The translations under genes and the position numbers were made by a program. Positions 55,042-63,249 of a DNA stretch of 64,000 bases are shown here, one piece after another (within the stretch, counting starts at the first letter, position 1; each line of letters opens with the position of its first letter). Origin of the DNA: Thiotrichaceae bacterium (GTDB lineage Bacteria; Pseudomonadota; Gammaproteobacteria; Beggiatoales; Beggiatoaceae); contig JAABRD010000021.1 of assembly GCA_011391085.1 (NCBI GenBank), positions 20,583 through 84,582 of the forward strand, given 5' to 3'. The notes beneath the pieces are model-generated. The model did not search any database. It was given only the letters and a program-made list of their open reading frames with translations, and had not been told where the DNA came from.

Positions 55042-56826
55042 ATGTCTTATCAAACCATTTCAGCTAATCTTGCTAAAGAATTACTCGACATTCTTGAAGA
55101 CCGTCAATTGATACCCTTCTATCAACCTGTGGTGTCTTTTGTTGACCAACGGATTCTTGGTTATGAATGCCTCATTCGCGGCCCTGCGGATAGCCGCTTG
55201 CACTACCCCTTTGCCCTCTTTCATGCGGCCATCAAATGTGGCCGTCTGCTAGAATTAGAGACGGTCTGTTATAACACAGCCGTCAAACACTTTCAACTAC
55301 TTCAATTGGCAGGCAAACTGTTTTTCAATCTCAGTTTCAAGAGTTTATTACAACCCGCGTTTCATTCTCAATCGCTGTTAGAGGTACTCAATCACTATCA
55401 TTTGCCACCTGACCAATTGGTGATTGAGGTTGGTGAAAAATACCGTCCTGAACAAATTGTAACCATCAACGACATCCTCCAATCTTATCGTCTCTTAGGT
55501 TGCCAAATTGCCTTAGACGATTTAGGCACGGAACATTCGGATTTACGTCTATGGTCTGAATTGCGTCCGAACTATGTGAAACTGGATCATTACTTTACTC
55601 AAAACCTTCAGGCGGACTTGGGTAAAAAAGAATTTGTGCGTTCCCTGCGCGATATTGCCATGCGTCTCAACTGCCAAATGATTGCAGAAGGCGTTGAAAA
55701 TGAAACGGATTTTGAGGAACTTTGGGGGCTGGGAATCCATCTTGGACAAGGTAACTATTTTGCCCCTCCGCAGGCGACTCCACCGGTGGTGATACCGAAT
55801 GAATTGTTTCTTGACCCACACCAACGTCCCTATCCAGACTACTCTTTCCAACGTTCTAAAACTATCGCTTGTTTGATAGTAGAAGTGCCTGTTATTCGCC
55901 CCACGGAAGCAGTCGAAAAAGTAGCGGACCTCTTTCATGCCAATCCAGATATTCATTCCATTCCAGTGATCAACAACTTGCACGCGGCCATTGGGATTGT
56001 GCGGCGCCATAATTTCATTGACTTGTTTTTGACTCGGTATGGACGGGAACTCCATGGGCGCAAACCGATTGGCGGGTTTATGGATACAGATCAATTGATT
56101 TTGGACATTAATTTGTCCTTGGAGGAAGCCAGTCAACAATTGACAGCGAATCTTAAACTGATGCCCAATCAAGATTTCATCATTGATGACCGGGGGAGAT
56201 ATTGTGGCATCGGACGAGTGATGGATTTACTGGCGAAAATCACGGACTTGCAAATTCGGAATGCCCGTTACGCCAATCCGTTGACTCTTCTCCCAGGCAA
56301 TGTGCCCATTTATGAACACATCGAGAGTTTATTACGCCAACGTTTGCCCTTTACCGTGTGCTATTACGACTTGGATAATTTCAAGCCGTTCAATGACGTG
56401 TATGGTTACAGCAAGGGAGATTTGGTGATTCAAACGGTGGCCGACATTTTAGTCACTCATACCTCCCCTCAAAAAGACTTTGTCGGTCATGTCGGAGGAG
56501 ATGATTTTATTTTAGTCATGCAAAGTGACGATTGGCAAACTCGTTGTACCGCCATGTTGAAGAAGTTTGAAACCGCGGTGTTAGCGTTTTATAGTGAAGG
56601 AGACTGTGCCCAAGGGGGGATTCGGAGTGTCGACCGCGCAGGTCAAGAAACTTTTTTCCCATTATTGTCTTTATCCATCGGTGCTATCACCCCTGATTTG
56701 GAGGCTTGCTATTCTTACCACGACATTGCCGCAATGGCTTCGGAAGCCAAACATCAGGCGAAAAAGCAGGCGGGTAACAGTTTGTTTGTTGACCGTAGAA
56801 GGGTACCCAATTGTTCCAATCGGTAG
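55042..56826 (+). CDS. EAL-CBS-GGDEF cyclic-di-GMP protein
   Basis: A 594-residue cytoplasmic protein. The EAL domain (about 10-250) has ECLIRG in place of EALLR, plus FFNLS, VIEVGE, ALDDLGTEHSDL, YVKLD and IAEGVE, so all catalytic acidic and Lys positions appear present. A CBS pair (about 270-400) may bind a nucleotide. The GGDEF domain (about 415-580) has YDLDNFKPFND and the signature GGDDF rather than GGDEF, with no RxxD inhibitory site before it. It may therefore work mainly as a phosphodiesterase. No neighbour suggests its pathway. Confidence 0.92.
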   Translation: MSYQTISANLAKELLDILEDRQLIPFYQPVVSFVDQRILGYECLIRGPADSRLHYPFALFHAAIKCGRLLELETVCYNTAVKHFQLLQLAGKLFFNLSFKSLLQPAFHSQSLLEVLNHYHLPPDQLVIEVGEKYRPEQIVTINDILQSYRLLGCQIALDDLGTEHSDLRLWSELRPNYVKLDHYFTQNLQADLGKKEFVRSLRDIAMRLNCQMIAEGVENETDFEELWGLGIHLGQGNYFAPPQATPPVVIPNELFLDPHQRPYPDYSFQRSKTIACLIVEVPVIRPTEAVEKVADLFHANPDIHSIPVINNLHAAIGIVRRHNFIDLFLTRYGRELHGRKPIGGFMDTDQLILDINLSLEEASQQLTANLKLMPNQDFIIDDRGRYCGIGRVMDLLAKITDLQIRNARYANPLTLLPGNVPIYEHIESLLRQRLPFTVCYYDLDNFKPFNDVYGYSKGDLVIQTVADILVTHTSPQKDFVGHVGGDDFILVMQSDDWQTRCTAMLKKFETAVLAFYSEGDCAQGGIRSVDRAGQETFFPLLSLSIGAITPDLEACYSYHDIAAMASEAKHQAKKQAGNSLFVDRRRVPNCSNR

Positions 56827-57080
56827 GCGGCGTGGATTAGGAGTAGCCAAAGGGCTAAGGATTGGAGGTTGAGTTTGAGTAAGTTTTTCATATTTGTTCT
56901 CTTATAAAGTTAAGTGGTAGTACAACGGATTTTAGTACAACGGATTGAGTACCACGAATTTAGAAATCAACGAGTTAGTGCATGATTAATTCGTTTATCC
57001 CGTCAATCCGTTGCACTCCTCTTCAAACCCTGCTATTCTATCATGACCGAATTGTTGAACACCACGAGGTATACCTTATT
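56827..57080. other. Gap with short degenerate repeats
   Basis: The gap contains loosely repeated ACAACGGATT and AGTACAACGGATTGAGTACC units and no recognisable gene or strong promoter. Confidence 0.5.
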
Positions 57081-58016
57081 ATGTCTGCTGTTATGTTCTT
57101 AGACTCCTATTCACCGTCTCTGGAGGCCACCACCAGTCGGTCCCAGAAACCGTGGCCAACGATGTATGACTTGCCCAGTGATAACCCAGAGGACCCAGGC
57201 GTGCCTGATACTTTTCATAACCAACAACCGCAATTGTTGAAAGAAACTTTCCAACCGCCCACCTATACCAGTGATAACTTCTTCGTGGCGGCGGATTTGA
57301 ATTTATACTATGACCGTCAACATGAACAGTGGTATAAACGACCCGATTGGTTTGCGGTGGTGGGTCTCTCACCGTTGTATCAAGGTCGTGAGTCACGTTA
57401 TAGTTATGTGGTCTGGGATGAAAAAGTCATTCCCCTGTTGGTGGTCGAATTACTCTCCGCTGGCACCGAAGACGAGGATTTGGGACGCACGGCGTCCCTT
57501 CCGCAGAAACCACCAACCAAATGGGAAGTGTATGAAAACATTCTTCAGATTCCCTATTATGTCGTGTTTAGTCGTCAGACCAATCAAGTTCAGTTTTTCA
57601 AATTAACGCCAACGGGTTATGTCCAGCAACCGTCCTCCACCCAGACTCTGTGGCTACCGGAAGTCCAGTTAGGACTGCGGCGCTGGAAAGGTCAATATGA
57701 CGGCTGGGAACGTCAATGGTTACGGTGGCACGATGTTGACGGTCAGTGGTTGCCAACGTTAGCGGAACGGGCCGAGCAAGAACGCCAACTGACCAAGCAA
57801 GAACGCCAACGGGCGGTACAGGCCGAACAACAAGTTTTGTTGGAATGCCAACGGGCGGTACAGGCCGAACGACAGGCGTTGTCGGAATGCCAACGGGCCG
57901 TGCAGGCCGAACAACAAGTGTTGTTAGAACGTCAACAAGTGTTGTTAGAACGTCAACGTGCCAAACAATTAGCCGAGAAATTGCGGGCGTTGGGCCTTGA
58001 CCCAGATAAACTTTAA
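57081..58016 (+). CDS. Uma2-family putative endonuclease
   Basis: I start at 57081, after GAGGT, giving 311 residues. The Uma2 (DUF820) PD-(D/E)XK fold is recognisable: TSDNFFVAADLNLYYD, then KRPDWFAVVGLSP, then the catalytic-region LVVELLSAGTEDEDLG and VYENILQIPYYVVF. The C-terminus is a charged coiled coil built from repeats QRAVQAEQQVLLE. Such proteins are numerous in cyanobacteria and large sulfur bacteria, often in many copies. Their function is unproven. Confidence 0.88.
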   Translation: MSAVMFLDSYSPSLEATTSRSQKPWPTMYDLPSDNPEDPGVPDTFHNQQPQLLKETFQPPTYTSDNFFVAADLNLYYDRQHEQWYKRPDWFAVVGLSPLYQGRESRYSYVVWDEKVIPLLVVELLSAGTEDEDLGRTASLPQKPPTKWEVYENILQIPYYVVFSRQTNQVQFFKLTPTGYVQQPSSTQTLWLPEVQLGLRRWKGQYDGWERQWLRWHDVDGQWLPTLAERAEQERQLTKQERQRAVQAEQQVLLECQRAVQAERQALSECQRAVQAEQQVLLERQQVLLERQRAKQLAEKLRALGLDPDKL

Positions 58017-58140
58017 GGAGTACCTAAACCAGGAGCATAAAGCGGAGCTTTGTACCCCTAGTTTAGTTTATCTATTTTACTGTATTTCAAGACACTTCAT
58101 CTCCATCACCCACAACCATTTCTCCAAGGTTTCAAACACG

Positions 58141-58695
58141 TCATTCTGTGCCGGTGACAAAATCCCAAACAGGCAATATTGTCCCGTCGGTAAATCCGCA
58201 GGTATGGCCAGGAGAAAATTGTAGCGTGTTCTCAAAATCATAAATGGCACGATTGGTTTTCACCCAGTGCCAATATTGCGAGTAAGTACGTTCTACAGGG
58301 TCTCGAAGCATAAATATCAAATTTACGTCTGGTAAGAGGGACGCAATCCTCTCAGGTGCTTTCTTTGAAGATAAGTATGAAACACAATCTTCACCAATCA
58401 ATTGATTCTCCTGTGCATATCCAAAAAAAGTTAAGTACCATTTTAAATATTTACCAAAATTCTTATCAAAATCCAAACAATCCCACCCCCTCTGACTTTT
58501 TAAAAAGAAATCAGGATTCTGTTCTATATCATCAATGGAAAAAAAATGGGGTTCCTCCTCCGCAGAACCTGGAATAAAAACATTCTTATGCTGATTTAAT
58601 ATCCTATGCAATGTAGTGGTTCCACATTTCATCCCTCCACCAATAATAAAACTTGGTAGCTTACTTCTTTCTTCTGAAGATAATTTATCGTACAT
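58141..58695 (-). pseudogene. Sulfotransferase, 3'-truncated and joined to a foreign tail
   Basis: The first 150 or so residues are a good sulfotransferase start: FIIGGGMKCGTTTLHRIL (PAPS loop) and LIFMLRDPVERTYSQYW (3'-phosphate loop). The rest of the domain is missing. The last 25 residues come from another gene read in the wrong frame: the neighbouring frame on the same strand encodes PADLPTGQYCLFGILSP and continues past the stop to about 58078. A full enzyme would need about 100 more residues. It lies six bases after the broken inositol phosphatase gene. Confidence 0.75.
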
Positions 58696-58701
58696 TTGTA
58701 T

Positions 58702-59556
58702 TTACCTACTAACTTCTCTATAAAAGATTTTTAAGTTTTGTTCTACGGATGCTACTATTAAATTAAGTCTAAAAACTTTACGCTTTTCAGCGTCTAAATT
58801 CAAGTATGTATTTACACCATAAGGAAAAACAGGCGTTAATTGCATATTTTTACAAGATAATCCACCAGCCTCCTGAATAATTACTTCTCCTGCTGCACAA
58901 TCCCAAAGATTAAGCATGGAATTAACATACAAATGTATGCGACCACACGCCAAATAAGCAAGACTAAATGTAGCGCATCTAAACACTTGTAAAGAACGAT
59001 GAGAAAAACCCGCATTAAAATAGGAGTGGACAATTTTTTGCAGAGCTTCCTGACCTTCCATTGCTATTATTAACTTTCTAAAATCGTCTTCTTTATCCAC
59101 TATAATTGTTCGTTCCTCTTGTGTCTTGGTATTGTAAATAAATGCCCCATTCCCTTTACTGGCAAAAAAAAGTTCTCCTAAAGCAGGTAAGAAAATAACT
59201 CCTGCTACAGGAACACCATTTTCACAGTAACCTATACTTATACCATAAAGGGGAATACCATGTTGAAAATTAAGAGTACCGTCAATAGGATCAACTATCC
59301 ACACTTTTTATCTGGCTTGTTCTTTGTCACCAAATAATCCACACTCTTCGCTAATAATCGCTTCTCCATATTGTTCTGTAATAGCTTGATTTATCATGCT
59401 TTCAGCACCAGAATCAAATTCTGTCAACACATCATACCCATACTTACTTGCTTTTTCAACATATTGGCATTTACCTAAACCTTGTAAAGTAAAATTGCCA
59501 ACATTGATAGCTAACTTTTTCATAAAATTCAAACGTGTTTCTAAACTATTTTTCAT
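58702..59556 (-). pseudogene. Inositol monophosphatase family gene split by in-frame TAA
   Basis: A single frame from 59556 to 58702 encodes an FIG/IMPase family phosphatase, but a TAA at 59308-59310 interrupts it after residue 82. Before the stop lie FTLQGLG and IISEECGLFG (metal-binding Glu). Just after it lie WIVDPIDGTLNFQHGIP, the catalytic metal site, and later LWDCAAGEVIIQEAGG. Both halves are otherwise intact. CysQ-like enzymes of this family hydrolyse PAP, the by-product of sulfotransferases, and a sulfotransferase gene follows directly. That link is suggestive only. Reinitiation at the GTG at 59304 would lack metal ligands. Confidence 0.8.
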
Positions 59557-59755
59557 TTTATCACCTGCTTTTAAGATTTTGTGCCATCTTTACAACTCAT
59601 GGCCTTCCTTGATAAGTTTATCATCCTCGTTATAATTTAGTCAAATGGTTTTTTGTCTATAACTTTGATATGGGTGCGCCATCCTCCAATCAAAACTAAC
59701 CTCCACTAGGAATTAAGCTAGAAATTGGCTAGTTATCTTTCAAAGATACTTGAAC

Positions 59756-59824
59756 ATGAGAAAGTACATCGACGAACAGTTCACCGAAGCCGAATTTCAT
59801 TGGAACTTAATTTCGACTCTATAG
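59756..59824 (+). pseudogene. Relic of the HTH-domain gene at 61973
   Basis: Twenty-two codons match the start of the gene at 61973 (MRKYIDEQFTEAEFHWNL). A one-base insertion at about 59812 then shifts the frame into a TAG. Confidence 0.85.
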
Positions 59825-59825
59825 T

Positions 59826-60030
59826 CTGCCGCCCCTGGGGTCATCTTTCCCCTAAGTCAACTATCCTAAATTAGGAATTAGGCTAGGATTAGGCTAGGAA
59901 TTTGAAAATTCAGGTAAAACATGTCAGAATAAAATTCTGCCGCGTTGGGGACGAACCGTCTTTAAATCAACTAGCCTTAATTAGTTATTTGGTTAGGAAT
60001 AGGCTAGGAATATTGACCTTAGCAATGGTG
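59826..60030. repeat. Degenerate tandem duplication
   Basis: Two diverged units of about 110 bases each begin CTGCCGC-TGGGG and end in AGGCTAGGAAT, with further AATTAGGCTAGG-type sub-repeats. No gene is present in 59825-60104. Confidence 0.55.
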
Positions 60031-60104
60031 ACACATTGGAACGGTTAATCACAAACTTTTGAGATTCAGGAAACAAACCAATCAACGTTGGAAGATTTAA
60101 CAGA

Positions 60105-60365
60105 GTGCCAGAAATTTGTAGATTTTACGGAATCATCGTCAAAATGTTCTTCAATGACCATAATCCGCCCCATTTCCATGCGGAATATCAAGACCAAGAA
60201 GCCATTATTGATATTCATTCTCTTCAAATTCTCAAAGGTTCTTTGCCAAAAAGGGCCAGGATGATGGTAGTGGAATGGGCGTTGGAACATCGTGAAGAAC
60301 TCTTGGCTAACTGGAATAAGGCTAGAATCCCTGAACCTTTAGACAAAATTCAATCATTGGAGTAA
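60105..60365 (+). CDS. DUF4160 protein (toxin-antitoxin-like pair)
   Basis: An 86-residue protein of the DUF4160 family, recognised from PEICRFYGIIVKMFFNDHNP followed by PHFHAEY, and from EWALEHREELLANW. It uses a GTG start. The next gene, five bases on, is a DUF2442 protein. The two families are very often paired and are thought to form toxin-antitoxin modules, though biochemical proof is thin. Confidence 0.85.
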   Translation: MPEICRFYGIIVKMFFNDHNPPHFHAEYQDQEAIIDIHSLQILKGSLPKRARMMVVEWALEHREELLANWNKARIPEPLDKIQSLE

Positions 60366-60370
60366 CTCAA

Positions 60371-60637
60371 ATGGTGAAAATAACTCAGTTGACCGTCTTC
60401 GATAACTATTGCATTCATCTGATTTTCAATGATGGTTGTCAAAAGACCATAGACTTCAGAAAATTTCTCAAACAAGAAGAAGCGTTGACAAGGCCATTGT
60501 TGGACCCAAAGTATTTTAGACAAGTTCAGAACTGTGACCATGGACGAGGAATCTATTGGCCCAATGGTTATGACGTGTGCCCAGATAATTTGAGATATTA
60601 CTTAGTGGCGGTGGAAACTAAAAGGGTGGCAGACTAA
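60371..60637 (+). CDS. DUF2442 protein (partner of DUF4160)
   Basis: An 88-residue protein of the DUF2442 family with the typical FNDGCQKTIDFRKFL strand-helix and the late GIYWPNGYDVCPDNLRYYL. It follows the DUF4160 gene by five bases and is co-transcribed with it. The length is normal. In pairs of this kind it is usually taken as the antitoxin or DNA-binding partner; this is not proven here. Confidence 0.87.
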   Translation: MVKITQLTVFDNYCIHLIFNDGCQKTIDFRKFLKQEEALTRPLLDPKYFRQVQNCDHGRGIYWPNGYDVCPDNLRYYLVAVETKRVAD

Positions 60638-60671
60638 GGTTGTTGAAAGAACGACCCTACTAGATAGGGCT

Positions 60672-60896
60672 GTGCCTGTGTATGTGGCACTCCTGGTTCT
60701 GCCCGTTCTTCTCACCGTTTGGGTACTTTGGACGATGGCCATTACCTGGTTAAATTTTTGGTCTCCACCTCCGCTACCCACCTATGAAGAAGCTAATCAA
60801 TGGTTTAACGAGGGAAACAGTTATCTGGAGGGGTTACCTGAAGCCGAGAAACAGAAGTGGTTGGCGAAGGAAGATAATCTGCCGTTAGGATTATGA
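60672..60896 (+). CDS. Small single-pass membrane protein
   Basis: A 74-residue frame with a GTG start and a clear N-terminal membrane segment (LLVLPVLLTVWVLWTMAI), followed by a polar tail with PTYEEANQWFNEGNSYLEGL. No ribosome site is obvious and no family is recognised. It lies between two toxin-antitoxin pairs on the same strand. Confidence 0.45.
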   Translation: MPVYVALLVLPVLLTVWVLWTMAITWLNFWSPPPLPTYEEANQWFNEGNSYLEGLPEAEKQKWLAKEDNLPLGL

Positions 60897-60993
60897 GGGA
60901 GAAGTGAAAAATTTGGAGGGGCTTCGTTCGATTGTCGTTCCCACCTTCCCAAAACGCGGTGACCAGAATTGTTATTTGATAAGGAGAATTCCA

Positions 60994-61200
60994 ATGATAA
61001 CAACTACCATTAGGCTGGAAGATTCGATAGTGGAAGAACTCTTATCTTATACCCAAGCCAAAACTAAGAAGGAAGCTATTCATTCCGCCATTTGCGAATA
61101 TATTCGTTCTCAACAACGCCAAGAATTATTGACGTTACGCGGTGCTGTAGCGATTGAGGATAATTGGCAACACTCACGCAATTTGGAGTTAAGTCAGTGA
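60994..61200 (+). CDS. VapB-like antitoxin
   Basis: Starting at 60994 after AAGGAG, this 68-residue protein begins MITTTIRLEDSIVEELLSYT, a ribbon-helix-helix start, and continues KTKKEAIHSAICEYIRSQQR, as in VapB type 2 antitoxins. Its stop overlaps the GTG start of the PIN toxin gene by four bases. Such antitoxins bind their own promoter. Confidence 0.85.
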   Translation: MITTTIRLEDSIVEELLSYTQAKTKKEAIHSAICEYIRSQQRQELLTLRGAVAIEDNWQHSRNLELSQ

Positions 61201-61583
61201 AGCGAGTGTTGATAGATACTTGTGTCTGGATTGATTTTTTCAAATTTCAAATCGGACCATTAGGCAATACCGTGACCCAATTAATTGAGGATAATCTAGC
61301 CGCCATCACGGGAGTAATCATGGCAGAATTATTACAAGGTATCAAAACCGAAACCGAGAGTAAACGGGTGGAAAAATTGCTTCATTCCATTCATTACTTA
61401 ACCATGGAGGAAAGAGATTGGATAAATGCTGGTCAATTGTCACAACAATTGAGAACTAAGGGGGTTACTTTACCCTTGACGGATATACTGATCGCCATCA
61501 TTGCGCAACGTCATGCCGTTTCTATTTTAACCATTGACAAACATTTTCAGCATCTGCCTGTTTCTCTTTACAGGTTCCCTTGA
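61197..61583 (+). CDS. VapC-like PIN domain toxin
   Basis: A 128-residue PIN ribonuclease. The GTG start at 61197 overlaps the antitoxin stop (GTGA). Acidic active-site residues are visible: VLIDTCVWIDFF (first Asp), MAELLQG (Glu), LPLTDILIAIIAQ (Asp) and ILTIDKHFQHL (Asp). VapC enzymes cut tRNA or rRNA when the antitoxin is degraded. The pair appears intact. Confidence 0.92.
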   Translation: MKRVLIDTCVWIDFFKFQIGPLGNTVTQLIEDNLAAITGVIMAELLQGIKTETESKRVEKLLHSIHYLTMEERDWINAGQLSQQLRTKGVTLPLTDILIAIIAQRHAVSILTIDKHFQHLPVSLYRFP

Positions 61584-61674
61584 CTGATGGCCATTTCAGT
61601 GACAGTGGTTACCAACCCTAAAATCATACCGGTCGGCACAACACAACGGGCACTGGAGGAAGAGATGAGACAAT

Positions 61675-61884
61675 CTTACGGCTATTGTACAACATGAAGG
61701 TCACTGGCATACTGCCTTCTGTCCAGAACTGGATATTGCCAGTCAGGGTAAAACGGTGGAAGAGGCACAAGATAATTTGACCGAAGCGTTAGAATTGTTT
61801 TTGGAGTGTGCGAATGCTTCAGAAATACAACGCCGTTTAAGCGACGAAGTTTATATGACTAGAGTGGAGGTGGCCGTTGCCTAA
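61675..61884 (+). pseudogene. HicB-like antitoxin gene without a start
   Basis: The frame LTAIVQHEGHWHTAFCPELD, then IASQGKTVEEAQDNLTEALE, is a good HicB domain start, ending at the TAA at 61882. Upstream, the frame meets TGA at 61666-61668 with no start codon in between, and no HicA partner is present. Most likely its 5' end was lost. Confidence 0.75.
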
Positions 61885-61972
61885 ACTCAAAATATGGTCT
61901 GGTTTAGTTTCTCACCACCTCAATTTGTGTAAATCCCGATAAACTAGAAATCTTTCTAAAATTCCTGACACC

Positions 61973-62527
61973 ATGAGAAAACACATCGACGAACAGTTCA
62001 CCGAAGCCGAGTTTCACTGGAACTTAATTCGACTCTATAAAGATTTGGCCGCCGTGAAAGGCAAACATCTCACGCCTGGAGAAAAAGTGCATTTGCGAGG
62101 ACTCCTCTGTGGTTACAGTCCAGCGGAAATAGCGGATAAGCTACATAAAAATGTTAAGGGGACGGAGGTCGATTTGTCTAAAACAATATATCAATATATT
62201 AAAGTGTTGGTCAATAAATCTTCTGACAAAGTTGACAATTGGCGAAATATTCGAATGTGGTTGGAACAAGCCGGTTATAGAATCTTCTCTTCTCCTCCTT
62301 CGCAACTGGCAACCGGTGCCAACATCCATTCTCGAATCGAAAATTCTTTTGTTGAGGCACAAGTGACAGAAATCAATGCCAGTTATAATCGTGGAACGAT
62401 GGTTTTTGAACTGGGGTTGCGAATGGTGGTGCCGGCGCCGAAGCCGTCTGCTGGGACAAATGAAGAGGAAGGGATGGGGAAAAATAAGAAGAATGTTGGC
62501 ACTGAAATTGAACACGAAAACATTTGA
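61973..62527 (+). CDS. HTH N-terminal domain protein of conflict-system type
   Basis: A 184-residue protein. Residues 1-110 read MRKHIDEQFTEAEFHWNLIR, then LTPGEKVHLRGLLCGYSPAE and IADKLHKNV-GTEVDLSKTIY. This helix-turn-helix module commonly begins large NACHT/AAA, WD40 or caspase-like proteins in filamentous cyanobacteria and sulfur bacteria. Here it is followed only by a short tail, with IHSRIENSFVEAQVTEIN, so it may be a shortened form. A frameshifted relic of the same start is at 59756. Confidence 0.6.
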   Translation: MRKHIDEQFTEAEFHWNLIRLYKDLAAVKGKHLTPGEKVHLRGLLCGYSPAEIADKLHKNVKGTEVDLSKTIYQYIKVLVNKSSDKVDNWRNIRMWLEQAGYRIFSSPPSQLATGANIHSRIENSFVEAQVTEINASYNRGTMVFELGLRMVVPAPKPSAGTNEEEGMGKNKKNVGTEIEHENI

Positions 62528-62537
62528 GGAAACAGTC

Positions 62538-62744
62538 ATGGAACTCATTATCAATGATGTCAAGACCAGAGAATTACTGATGGAAGTCATCCTGGAACTG
62601 ATACAACAGCGGCGCGAGGTTTTTGTTGATATTCTGATGGAAGCCATGGAAGAAATCGGTTTGGCAAATGCGATTCGCGAAGGTAGAACCAATGAGTTTG
62701 TCAGTGAAGATCGGATATTGAGACTTTTAGAGGAGGATTCGTGA
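62538..62744 (+). CDS. Antitoxin-like small protein, partner of RelE/ParE
   Basis: ATG at 62538, seven bases after GAGGA, gives 68 residues: MELIINDVKTRELLMEVILE, then QRREVFVDILMEAMEEIGLA and a C-terminal ESDxRILRLLEE-like helix. It is acidic and helical, as antitoxins are. Its stop overlaps the next gene's GTG by four bases. No named family is certain. Confidence 0.75.
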   Translation: MELIINDVKTRELLMEVILELIQQRREVFVDILMEAMEEIGLANAIREGRTNEFVSEDRILRLLEEDS

Positions 62745-63007
62745 AAGTCAAATATGAAACCAGTTTTGAAAAAGACTTGAACCATCTCCGCGAACCGGGA
62801 ATCTTGAAAAAAATCAAGAAGGTGATAACTGAAATCAAACAAGCCGGTACTCCTTATTCGTTAAGCAATCTTAAGAAACTAAGAGGGCATGACACATTTT
62901 ATCGGATCCGTGCTGGTGATTATCGAATCGGTATTGAGATAACTGAAGAGTACGTTATTTTTACCAGAGTCTTACATAGAAAAGAGATATACAGGTACTT
63001 TCCATAA
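62741..63007 (+). CDS. RelE/ParE-family toxin
   Basis: An 88-residue protein with the RelE fold: VKYETSFEKDLNHLREPGIL, then LKKLRGHDTFYRIRAGDYRI, then the end ILHRKEIYRYFP-like (VLHRKEIYRYFP). The core R-x-G-D-Y-R-I motif is the family mark. RelE toxins cleave mRNA on the ribosome; ParE-type relatives poison gyrase. The GTG start overlaps the antitoxin gene (GTGA). Confidence 0.92.
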   Translation: MKVKYETSFEKDLNHLREPGILKKIKKVITEIKQAGTPYSLSNLKKLRGHDTFYRIRAGDYRIGIEITEEYVIFTRVLHRKEIYRYFP

Positions 63008-63149
63008 CAACTTTTATTAGTTTCTTCACGGGAGTTTGAGGCCAGGTAGGGTGGGCAAGTGTTTCTTTACTTCCCAATTGATTGTCAACTACCCCACAAT
63101 GGAGAAAAAGAGAGAGGATGGTTAGAGATGGAATTGAAGAAGTTACAAT

Positions 63150-63248
63150 CTCCCAGAAACTAAGTTTCTTCAAGAAACTTAGTTTCTTTAAACTGACACT
63201 TTCCCACGAACGGCCACTATCCACTATCCACTATCCACTATCCACTAT
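63150..63248. repeat. Family C palindrome and CCACTAT tandem repeat
   Basis: AGAAACTAAGTTTCTTCAAG with its complement lies at about 63157-63190. A run of CCACTAT units follows at 63217-63248, next to the glycosyltransferase stop. The rest of 63008-63149 holds nothing recognisable. Confidence 0.82.
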
Positions 63249-63249
63249 C

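Noticed and set aside
59302..59310. Recoding or selenocysteine at the stop inside the inositol phosphatase gene
   Set aside because: The codon is TAA, which is not used for selenocysteine or pyrrolysine. A mutation is simpler.
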